From Balneola sp. (GTDB lineage Bacteria; Bacteroidota; Rhodothermia; Balneolales; Balneolaceae), in contig NZQV01000021.1 of the NCBI GenBank assembly GCA_002696035.1, positions 1 through 64,000 of the forward strand: a stretch of DNA of 64,000 nucleotides, given 5' to 3'. Position 1 is the stretch's first letter, and the number at the start of each line of letters is the position of its first letter. The notes below the pieces were generated by a model that was given only the letters and a program-made list of their open reading frames with translations, did no database searches and was not told where the DNA came from. This document shows positions 44,733 to 51,835 of the stretch, piece by piece. Made by a program: the position numbers and the translations under genes.

Positions 44733-44752
44733 ATCCCCGTGCAGACGGGGAT
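44733..44752. repeat. Extragenic palindrome ATCCCCGT-GCAG-ACGGGGAT
   Basis: A perfect 8-bp stem with GCAG spacer, 62 bases from the preceding copy. The rest of the 318-base gap between the amidohydrolase and ogt shows nothing else. Confidence 0.7.
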
Positions 44753-44837
44753 CTAAATATCACCATTAAACCAGTTGTTCTCACCTAACGCCGAAGTAGA
44801 ACAGGTTCTGTGCAGTAGAGCCCATACTCAAACCAAA

Positions 44838-45293
44838 TCAAATAAGAAGAGCACCCTCATGCTTCAAAAGCCATTCTTTTCGATCTGCTCCGCCGGCGTA
44901 ACCCGTAAGTTTATTGTCAGAGCCGATTACCCGGTGGCAGGGAATCACGATAGCAATAGGGTTTTTGCCGTTCGCACGACCTACAGCCTGAGATGCGTTT
45001 TTATCTCCGATCTTTTTAGCGAGTGAGCCATAGGAAGTAGTTGAACCTTTTGGGATCTCCAGAAGTTGTTCCCACACTTTTTGTTCGAATTGTGTGCCAT
45101 CGGGTTGAAGGTTAAGCTGGAAGGAATCCCGGTTGCCTTCAAAATATTCCCGCAATTGTGTTCGGGCAGATTCGGTGTGAGTATCGGGGTCTTCAGGCCC
45201 ATCCGAGTCCATGAATTTTATTTCGGTGATGGCCGATCCATCGGAAAGAATGCGGAGGTACCCAACAGGACTTTTGTAGTAGCTAACGTACAT
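44838..45293 (-). CDS. ogt: Methylated-DNA--protein-cysteine methyltransferase
   Basis: 151 residues, the Ogt size. The methyl-acceptor is Cys119 in IVIPCHRVIG. The preceding helix-turn-helix contains GSTTSYGSLA and the Arg finger in VGRANGKNP. It repairs O6-alkylguanine by irreversible transfer to its own cysteine. There is no N-terminal Ada domain. It stands alone on the minus strand. Confidence 0.95.
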   Translation of the reverse strand: MYVSYYKSPVGYLRILSDGSAITEIKFMDSDGPEDPDTHTESARTQLREYFEGNRDSFQLNLQPDGTQFEQKVWEQLLEIPKGSTTSYGSLAKKIGDKNASQAVGRANGKNPIAIVIPCHRVIGSDNKLTGYAGGADRKEWLLKHEGALLI

Positions 45294-45429
45294 CAGATTT
45301 TTGACTATTCAATTGAAGTTCAGCGGAGAATATATATCAATTTCAGCTCATCATTTGTGCTGATAAAGTTTAATGATCAGGGAGGAAAAAAAGGGAAGAA
45401 TCACCTTGAAAAAATAATTTCAAATAAAA

Positions 45430-45583
45430 TGTAACAAATGGGAGTGTGGCTACTCTTGTATGTAGCATGTAAGGTGAGATTAATGTTTATACCCTATATA
45501 ACAGCTAGTCAACTATACTCCTTATAGCTGAAACCTAAAGCAAAAGCCTCGAGATGGAACACTCTCGGGGTTTTCTTTTTTGG
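45430..45583 (+). ncRNA. Candidate small RNA ending at an orphan terminator
   Basis: A plus-strand terminator (45547-45581) has no protein gene upstream on the same strand. The 115 bases before it contain no frame longer than a few codons but do hold a short hairpin (GCTAC 45449-45453 with GTAGC 45462-45466). This suggests a small transcript. The 5' end given is a guess, and no clear promoter was found. It resembles no RNA family I can name. Confidence 0.3.
45547..45581 (+). terminator. Orphan Rho-independent terminator
   Basis: Stem CCTCGAGA/TCTCGGGG (45547-45554 with 45563-45570, one T-G pair) followed by TTTTCTTTTTT. It is flanked by complementary A and T runs, so it could act on both strands, but the T run is stronger on plus. 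Confidence 0.7.
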
Positions 45584-45610
45584 ATGATATGTTAAAAGGC
45601 TTATTGGTCC

Positions 45611-45622
45611 AAGCGGACGCTT
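45611..45622. repeat. Palindrome AAGCGGACGCTT (second copy)
   Basis: Identical to 37318-37329. Here it is extended to 10-base arms (GGTCCAAGCG / CGCTTGAACC) with one mismatch. Confidence 0.5.
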
Positions 45623-45670
45623 GAACCAGGTGAGGTAGATGGATAGGTTCAAGCCATAAAGGATAATTAG

Positions 45671-45690
45671 ATTCCCGCGCAGGCGGGGAT
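45671..45690. repeat. Extragenic palindrome ATTCCCGC-GCAG-GCGGGGAT
   Basis: An 8-bp stem with one T-G pair and the same GCAG spacer as 44733-44752. Confidence 0.65.
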
Positions 45691-45729
45691 ACTATTATAA
45701 CCAAAGACTATATTGTGGAATTACACCCC

Positions 45730-45764
45730 GAACGCTGCGAGGAGCTTCGGACGCTCGCAGGTTC
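45730..45764. repeat. Hairpin next to the TonB receptor stop
   Basis: GAAC-g-CTGCGAG (45730-45741) pairs with CTCGCAG-GTTC (45754-45764), with one bulged base and a 12-base loop. It lies 38 bases past the receptor stop. There is no clear U tract on minus, so its role as terminator is uncertain. Confidence 0.5.
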
Positions 45765-45801
45765 TCTATTATTGCTCTTCCAGAAGATTAGACCTCACAC
45801 A

Positions 45802-48048
45802 TCAAAAATAAATGCGGTACAGCAGATTTGCGTTAAACCCAGGCTCCGGACGCAGATCCTTGATGCGCGAAAGGTGATTGTAGTATTCCTGATTCAGCAC
45901 GTTGTTGAGATTCAGTGCAAAGGTGTGCAAGAATTTATTTCCGTCAATTCGGTATTGTGCAAAAGCATCCAACAAAGTGTAGCCCTCGGTTGGGGTTTCA
46001 AACTCACCAACACGATCTTGTTTGGCTGAAAAACGAATACGAGTTCCAAGTTCCAATCCATCATTATTGATGTATCTGAAAGATAGTTTCGATTTTAATG
46101 GAGGAATCTGAGGCAGGGGGCGGCTTTCACTATCATATCCGGTGGTCTGTTGTTCACTTTCAGTGACCATGCGTTCTGCAATGGTATAACTTACGGAGCC
46201 GTCTATCATAAAATTATTCATGAACTGAAGGTCTCCGGAGAATTCAGCTCCATAAAGAACGGCCTCAGTACCCACAAATTGATAATTATTCAGATCTGGG
46301 CGACGATTATTGGGCTGACCAGTATCTCGTGCGTATAGGTAATTGCTGAAATCGTTATGAAAGAGCGCCAGTTCTGAGTTTACCTTATTGGTTCTGTATC
46401 TGATGAAAAGTTCTTTGGCCAAGCCTCGTTCAGGATCCAGCTCAGGATTTCCAATTTCATAGGAATAGGAAGCAAGATGCGGCCCCTCGGAATATAGCTC
46501 TTCAAGAGAAGGAGCACGAAATGAGTGCAGCAGGCTCACCCCGAGAGAAAGCTGGTTCTCAAAAGAATAAATACCTGCAAATGAACTAGCCAGGGCTGAG
46601 AATGTTCGGGATCTGATATTTCCGATGGGTGAATCTGGTTCGTCTTCAACAGGCTGATTCATGATCCATTCAAAGCGAAGTCCGCCTTCCAGGTGAAGGT
46701 TTCCAAAGTCTGCCTCTTCAATCAGGAAAGCCGCCAGTTTATAGCTGTTGGCATCCGGCGTTCCTGATCCAATAACTGCGTAGTCTTCCACTTCACCCCA
46801 AATTCCGAAACTCCCTGAATCCAGAAATCCCAAGCCGTTGTGTTGGGCCTTTATTTCTGCGTTGGTGGTTACAAGTCCGAATTGTGTTCCAAGGCTTCCG
46901 TTCGACTCAATTTCCTTATGGGTATAATTTTTGATGGAAAAATCGCCCTCAACAACTTTCAGAAAATCATTGTTTATAAGGATCTCTGATTTAAGGTCGT
47001 ACTGAAATTTCTTCATTTCGATATCTACGCCATTTGGATGCCCTTGTGGATCCGGGGGAATTCCATAGTGATTCAGATAGGTGCTGAATGCTCCACCGAG
47101 ATATCCCCAATCCTGAACCCAGCTTAGCCCTACCGCATCGTTGGTGGCAGTGTAACTGGTGTTTTCAATTTCTCCAAGAGGGGTGGAGATGTCAGATCCG
47201 GTACGTCCGTTGAGGTCAAAGCTAAGTGCGAATTCTTTAATGGGAATTGTTACGTCAAGTGCAGCTGACAAACCTTTGTTTACTGATTCGCCATTTAATG
47301 TTGCGCTGCCCGTTATGCGGGACGGTACATTTGACTCGATCTGATTGCGGACTACGTTGATCACACCGCCTATGGCGTTAGAGCCGTAAGCTAGTGCTGC
47401 AGGTCCACGAGCAATTTCAACTTCTTGTGCTGAAACAGGGTCGATGGTTACGGCGTGGTCGGATGACTGTGCTGAGACATCACCGGAACGCATTCCGTCT
47501 TGCAATATGAGTACACGTTCGTCTCCCAGTCCGCGTATTACTGGTCGGCCGGGCGCACTGCCCATACTTCGTTCATCAAAACCGGCGAGGTTAGAAAGTG
47601 TTTGGGAAAGGGTGCTGCCTAAATTTCGGCGAAGATCGGAACCCACCATTTTTTTAGAGGCATGTTCCAGGTTTGAACCTTCCAGCTGTTCTTGCTGGCC
47701 GACAACGTCCACGGATTCTGATCCTGCTACGGTGGGCCGGAGTTGTACATCCACGATCTCATCGGCTTCTTTGATGGCAATTTCTTTGGTTAGGGTCCTA
47801 TAGCCAATTCGGTGGATAGAGAGCGTGAAATTTCCCGAGGGTACGTTTTTGATCTCGTATTGACCATTTACATCGGCAACGGTCGTTCGATTCAATTCTT
47901 CGATGTGAACATATGCGAAGGTTATAGGTTCGCCGGTTTCAGCATCAGTGATGGTTCCGGATAACAAATAACTATTTTCAGCAAGAACCGTCCCCGAAAA
48001 GGAGAAGGTTCCCGCCAAAAAAAGTATGATAAATATTGCGTACTTCAA
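45802..48048 (-). CDS. TonB-dependent outer-membrane receptor, ZnuD-like
   Basis: 748 residues from a TTG start directly after the lipoprotein stop (TAATTG). The signal peptide ends near VLAEN. A CarboxypepD_reg-like domain (about 27-110: GTITDAETGEPITFAYVHI) is followed by the plug (about 130-245: GRPVIRGLGDERVLILQDG, DHAVTIDPVSAQEVEIARGP) and a beta-barrel ending in LLYRIYF with the usual terminal Phe. The DHA-x2-D ... VEI-x-RGP-x3-YG pattern is like ZnuD-type zinc receptors. It should import a metal or metal chelate across the outer membrane. The two upstream His-rich genes support a metal, most likely zinc (inference). Confidence 0.9.
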   Translation of the reverse strand: MKYAIFIILFLAGTFSFSGTVLAENSYLLSGTITDAETGEPITFAYVHIEELNRTTVADVNGQYEIKNVPSGNFTLSIHRIGYRTLTKEIAIKEADEIVDVQLRPTVAGSESVDVVGQQEQLEGSNLEHASKKMVGSDLRRNLGSTLSQTLSNLAGFDERSMGSAPGRPVIRGLGDERVLILQDGMRSGDVSAQSSDHAVTIDPVSAQEVEIARGPAALAYGSNAIGGVINVVRNQIESNVPSRITGSATLNGESVNKGLSAALDVTIPIKEFALSFDLNGRTGSDISTPLGEIENTSYTATNDAVGLSWVQDWGYLGGAFSTYLNHYGIPPDPQGHPNGVDIEMKKFQYDLKSEILINNDFLKVVEGDFSIKNYTHKEIESNGSLGTQFGLVTTNAEIKAQHNGLGFLDSGSFGIWGEVEDYAVIGSGTPDANSYKLAAFLIEEADFGNLHLEGGLRFEWIMNQPVEDEPDSPIGNIRSRTFSALASSFAGIYSFENQLSLGVSLLHSFRAPSLEELYSEGPHLASYSYEIGNPELDPERGLAKELFIRYRTNKVNSELALFHNDFSNYLYARDTGQPNNRRPDLNNYQFVGTEAVLYGAEFSGDLQFMNNFMIDGSVSYTIAERMVTESEQQTTGYDSESRPLPQIPPLKSKLSFRYINNDGLELGTRIRFSAKQDRVGEFETPTEGYTLLDAFAQYRIDGNKFLHTFALNLNNVLNQEYYNHLSRIKDLRPEPGFNANLLYRIYF

Positions 48049-48522
48049 TTACTCAGCAGCATTTACAGTGATAGGGAAAGCAGGTATCTCAAAGTCAGGA
48101 TGCCCATTGTGCATCAGGAAAATTTTGAGTGTTGCTGTTCCTTCTGAGTGTGCATGGACGTGGAATTCCCACATTTCGCCCTCATGTTGCTCGATCTCAA
48201 ATACATTGTTATCGGAGATCTCGAAGTCAAGAGATAACCCTTCTTCGTCAGGAATGAACTCATCTCCATCATGATCAATGAAGTAAACCTGGATAGCGGC
48301 TGTTTCATCTCCTGTAGTAAGTTCAGGGAAGTTATTGATGATCTCCTGATCTGGGTATTTCTCCACAATAGTATCACCGTTGAGCTTTAATACAAGCCCT
48401 TCAGCTTCGGGATGTTCCTGTTCTTCTCCAGATGTTGAATTGGAGCAAGCTGAAATTAATCCGGCAATGATAAATAGCGCAAATACAGTCTTAATATTAT
48501 TGAATAGAGTCTTGTTATTCAT
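48049..48522 (-). CDS. His-rich lipoprotein upstream of the TonB receptor
   Basis: 157 residues. The lipobox is GLISAC, so Cys26 is lipidated. The mature part has histidines at 84, 113, 121, 123, 125, 138 and 141, concentrated in WEFHVHAHSEG and FLMHNGHPDFE. This H-x-H-x-H cluster on a beta-strand suggests metal binding. The fold looks Ig-like. Its stop directly abuts the receptor start, so translation is coupled. It probably hands metal to, or receives it from, the receptor. I do not recognise a named family. Confidence 0.75.
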   Translation of the reverse strand: MNNKTLFNNIKTVFALFIIAGLISACSNSTSGEEQEHPEAEGLVLKLNGDTIVEKYPDQEIINNFPELTTGDETAAIQVYFIDHDGDEFIPDEEGLSLDFEISDNNVFEIEQHEGEMWEFHVHAHSEGTATLKIFLMHNGHPDFEIPAFPITVNAAE

Positions 48523-48595
48523 AGGTCTATAATGATTTAAATAAGTGTGAATAGGTTGTAATAATCCTGAAATTATATCAGGTAAAAAAAGCTAT

Positions 48596-48904
48596 TTAAA
48601 TCAAAGTCGGTGGTGCGCGACCTAAGAGAGACGTAAAAGGCTGCTGTGATAAAAACAGGGGATTAGCAATAATGATCTCTTCAGGAAATTTAATCAGATC
48701 ATCAAACAATGGTTGTGCTTCGGCTCCATTAACAGCCACAATACCGGCAGCAGGACAGAGCAGTTCATTTTGGGTATAATGCTGTTCTTCAGCGTGATGA
48801 AGACATTCCAATCCTTCGCTGTGATAATGCATCATAGAAAGCATGATGCCAAACACTGCGGCAAAAAGGAATAAAAATGATATGTGGTTTTTGGATGTCT
48901 TCAA
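48596..48904 (-). CDS. Small His/Cys-rich membrane protein, first gene of the metal locus
   Basis: 102 residues. One N-terminal hydrophobic helix (about 8-25) is followed by a short segment dense in metal ligands: His26, His28, Cys34, His36, His37, His42 and Cys50 (MHYHSEGLECLHHAEEQHY). The rest is Pro- and Leu-rich. Small proteins of this sort precede metal-related TonB receptors in Bacteroidota, as I remember it. It may be a sensor or metal trap. It lies 73 bases before the lipoprotein gene. Confidence 0.65.
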   Translation of the reverse strand: MKTSKNHISFLFLFAAVFGIMLSMMHYHSEGLECLHHAEEQHYTQNELLCPAAGIVAVNGAEAQPLFDDLIKFPEEIIIANPLFLSQQPFTSLLGRAPPTLI

Positions 48905-49014
48905 GTAATGAAAGCTAATTTTACCTCATCTTATATAGTATGAACTTAAAATCGGGAATAATGCGTTCCTTATATAATTCATTGTTCACTTATTACACAA
49001 TTTAAAAAATCCTG

Positions 49015-49365
49015 ATGACAGAACTTATTGAGATTGTACAAGACTGGTTTTTCAGTCTGGGCGAAAATTATGGAGTCAATCCCATTATATTTGGCAGTAT
49101 TTATGTGGGAGCCATACCTTTTTTCTCACTGTGTATTGGCTGGCTGGTTAATAACTACCGAAAGGACAGATCTATTGTATTGCCTGCCCTGGGGGCTACG
49201 TTTTTCTTTATCTCCGCATATCTGTATTTGATGATCGCCGGAGAGAACGTACCCTGGTGGGTGTATGCCATTGTGGTTTTGATGATCGCATATGGGGCAT
49301 GGTCAACAGTGCGCAAAGTTAAGAGCAAAATTGCCGATAATAATGAAGCTGAACCTTTGAAATAA
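49015..49365 (+). CDS. Small integral membrane protein of unknown function
   Basis: 116 residues with about three transmembrane helices (about 22-45, 53-74, 79-96) and a basic, then acidic, cytosolic tail. The segment NPIIFGSIYVGAIPFF is distinctive. It is divergent from the metal locus across a 110-base gap that may hold shared regulation. No function can be assigned. Confidence 0.7.
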   Translation: MTELIEIVQDWFFSLGENYGVNPIIFGSIYVGAIPFFSLCIGWLVNNYRKDRSIVLPALGATFFFISAYLYLMIAGENVPWWVYAIVVLMIAYGAWSTVRKVKSKIADNNEAEPLK

Positions 49366-49424
49366 AAGCATTTATTCCGTTAATTCAGTGGTCAAAACTC
49401 ACCCTAACATCAGGACATTCATCC

Positions 49425-51350
49425 ATGCGTAAAGTAAAGCTCATTCTGGTTTTTATACTACTTCCCTTAACATTAATTCAGGCTCAGGTTGAACTTCCCA
49501 AACTGATAAGTAATGGCATGGTACTGCAGCGCGATACTGAATTGACGATCTGGGGATGGGCAACGCCCGGTGAGGAAGTAATGGTTTCTTTCAGAGATCA
49601 GAAATGGACAACACAGACTAATAATTCTGGAAATTGGTATATCCAGCTGGGAGAACAATCAGCGGGAGGTCCGTTTAGCATGGAGATAACGGCTTCGAAT
49701 TCCATCACTATCCAGGATATTTTGGTGGGAGATGTGTGGCTGGCCTCAGGGCAGTCGAATATGGAGTTGCCAATGTACCGGGTGGCACCATTGTATCGGG
49801 AGGAGATGAAAACCGCCAATTATCCTGAGATCCGACACTTTAAAGTTCCTCAGGAATACAGTTTTGAAGATGAGAAAAGTAACTACAGCGGTGGCCAGTG
49901 GGTCGCTATTTCACCGGAAACGATATCGCAGCGATCGGCAGTAGCGTATTTCTTCAGCAAAAAATTGCATGAAGATTATGAAGTTCCCATTGGTATTGTG
50001 AATGCCAGCCTGGGAGGTTCTCCCGCCGAAGCCTGGATGGATGAAGACGCCCTGAAAGAATTTCCGCACTATCATCAGGAAGCGCTTATTTATAAAGATG
50101 AAGAGATGAGGGAAAAGATCGCAGCTTCTGATCAGGCTCGAAATAGCAGATGGCATGAAGTATCTGTTGAGCAAGACCGTGGATACCAAAACGAACACTG
50201 GGCAAATCCTGAAGTTGATGATTCTGGTTGGAAAACCATGAGTGTGCCCGGCTATTGGAATACAACGTCACTTGGGAATATCAACGGTGTTGTTTGGTTC
50301 AGGAAGGAAATTGACGTACCGGAATCCATGGCCGGAAAAGAAGTGGAACTGGAATTAGGCCGTGTTGTAGATGCTGATTCCACCTTTGTGAATGGCGAGT
50401 TTGTGGGGAATGTAACCTACCAATATCCGCCGCGCTGGTACACTATTCCCGAAGGTGTGTTGAAGGCAGGCAAGAATACCATTGCTGTGCGCGTGATCAA
50501 TCAATCCGGCAATGGTGGGTTCTTTTATGATAAACGGTATGAGATCAGGAGCGAAACAGATACCCTGGATCTGAAAGGAAAGTGGAAGATGATGCTGGGA
50601 GTTCAAATGCCTTCGCTGCCCGGACAGACATTCATCCGCTGGAAACCAGTTGGGTTGTTTAACGGAATGATAGCCCCTGCACTGAATTATGAATTCAAAG
50701 GAGCGATCTGGTATCAGGGTGAATCGAATGTGGGAGCTGCGGAAGAATACAAGACTTTGTTTCCGGCTATGATCCAAAATTGGAGAGAGCGTTTTAATGA
50801 ACCGGGATTCCCCTTCGTGTATGTTCAATTGGCGAATTTCATGAGAACTTACGACGACCCTACCGAAAGTGGTTGGGCACTTTTGAGGGAGGCTCAGTTC
50901 CAAACGCTTGAACTTCCAAAAACAGGAATGGCGGTCGCTATTGATATTGGCGAATGGAACGACATTCACCCCTTAAATAAAAGAACGGTAGGCGAACGTC
51001 TTGCAATTTCTGCGAAAGGAGTAGCTTATGGAGAGGATATCGTTTATTCCGGTCCAATTTATGAATCGATGGAAGTTAAAGGAGATCGGGTCGAGATCTC
51101 GTTTTCCAGCACAGGCAGTGGGTTGGTGACAAAGGATGGAGGCCCGGTTCAGGAAGTTGCCATCGCCGGTTCTGATAAGGAATTCAAATGGGCTCAAACT
51201 AAAATTGAGGGAAATAAACTGATTGTCTGGCACGAGGATATTTCCGACCCCGTAGCCGTTCGGTACGCTTGGTCTGATAATCCTGATGATGCCAATTTAT
51301 ATAATGAAGAAGGATTGCCGGCTTCGCCATTCCGAACGGATGACTGGTAA
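49425..51350 (+). CDS. Sialate O-acetylesterase
   Basis: 641 residues with signal peptide (LIQAQVELPK). The SGNH-type nucleophile is Ser111 in ASGQSNMELPM. The IWYQGESNVG block follows at about 434, and the catalytic Asp513-x-His515 is in DIHPLNKR. A galactose-binding jelly-roll is inserted between the two halves of the esterase (about residues 240-380), as usual for this family. It removes acetyl groups from 9-O-acetylated sialic acid or xylan-like glycans in the periplasm. No other sialic-acid gene is nearby, so another acetylated glycan is possible. Confidence 0.92.
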   Translation: MRKVKLILVFILLPLTLIQAQVELPKLISNGMVLQRDTELTIWGWATPGEEVMVSFRDQKWTTQTNNSGNWYIQLGEQSAGGPFSMEITASNSITIQDILVGDVWLASGQSNMELPMYRVAPLYREEMKTANYPEIRHFKVPQEYSFEDEKSNYSGGQWVAISPETISQRSAVAYFFSKKLHEDYEVPIGIVNASLGGSPAEAWMDEDALKEFPHYHQEALIYKDEEMREKIAASDQARNSRWHEVSVEQDRGYQNEHWANPEVDDSGWKTMSVPGYWNTTSLGNINGVVWFRKEIDVPESMAGKEVELELGRVVDADSTFVNGEFVGNVTYQYPPRWYTIPEGVLKAGKNTIAVRVINQSGNGGFFYDKRYEIRSETDTLDLKGKWKMMLGVQMPSLPGQTFIRWKPVGLFNGMIAPALNYEFKGAIWYQGESNVGAAEEYKTLFPAMIQNWRERFNEPGFPFVYVQLANFMRTYDDPTESGWALLREAQFQTLELPKTGMAVAIDIGEWNDIHPLNKRTVGERLAISAKGVAYGEDIVYSGPIYESMEVKGDRVEISFSSTGSGLVTKDGGPVQEVAIAGSDKEFKWAQTKIEGNKLIVWHEDISDPVAVRYAWSDNPDDANLYNEEGLPASPFRTDDW

Positions 51351-51394
51351 AAGGCTTCGATAGGTTTCCATATTCTATTTTCTGTCCTGCTTTG

Positions 51395-51416
51395 TTCCGA
51401 TGCAGAGCAGTCGGAA
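51395..51416. repeat. REP-like hairpin (degenerate copy)
   Basis: TTCCGA-n10-TCGGAA. The loop TGCAGAGCAG resembles a decayed version of the ACGCAGAGCGT core of the family. Confidence 0.5.
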
Positions 51417-51471
51417 TGAGTCGCATTTTCGCTACTTTCTAAAGTCAAAGAATCGAATTCCAGTGCTGACT

Positions 51472-51497
51472 CGCTCCTGACGCTCTGCGTCGGAGCG
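51472..51497. repeat. REP-like hairpin, ACGC-TCT-GCGT core
   Basis: CGCTCC-T-GACGC-TCT-GCGTC-GGAGCG: an 11-bp stem with one bulged T. It lies 55 bases after the degenerate copy. Confidence 0.75.
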
Positions 51498-51670
51498 GAA
51501 TTCTGGGGCAAGAACGCACTCCTTACCGCTGCATTTATTTAAGTACCATCAATATATATCAGTTAACAAAGCCATCAAGAGAAAAGCCATAAGCAATACC
51601 ACATCAACTCCCCTAAGTTGATTGATAACAGAATCTCAAAGTTCCAGATAACTAACAGACAGGTCATCTT

Positions 51671-51774
51671 ACTAAAAGCGCTTTTTAGTGCTTTATAAAT
51701 ACTTCACATTGTTTTTGCATACTAAAGGCAACCGATTTTTCCATCCGTCAACTTGGCTGTGGAAATAAGCGCTT
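51671..51774 (+). promoter_or_regulatory. Two LacI-type palindromes upstream of ppdK
   Basis: ACTAAAAGCGC followed by TTTTTAGT (51671-51689) is a nearly perfect 18-base palindrome around AGCGCT. A second AAGCGCTT is at 51767-51774, ending 61 bases before the ppdK ATG. Two sites about 96 bases apart would suit DNA looping by a LacI-family repressor. The regulator is not encoded in this window. The rest of the 51351-51835 gap holds the two REP-like hairpins. Confidence 0.45.
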
Positions 51775-51835
51775 TTTTTGGCGTGATGAAGAAACCGGCA
51801 CTTCACTTTTCAATCAAACTAAAAGAGGTGCTGTT

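Noticed and set aside
50355-50969. 204-codon minus-strand frame inside the sialate O-acetylesterase gene
   Set aside because: Antisense shadow of a well-supported gene.
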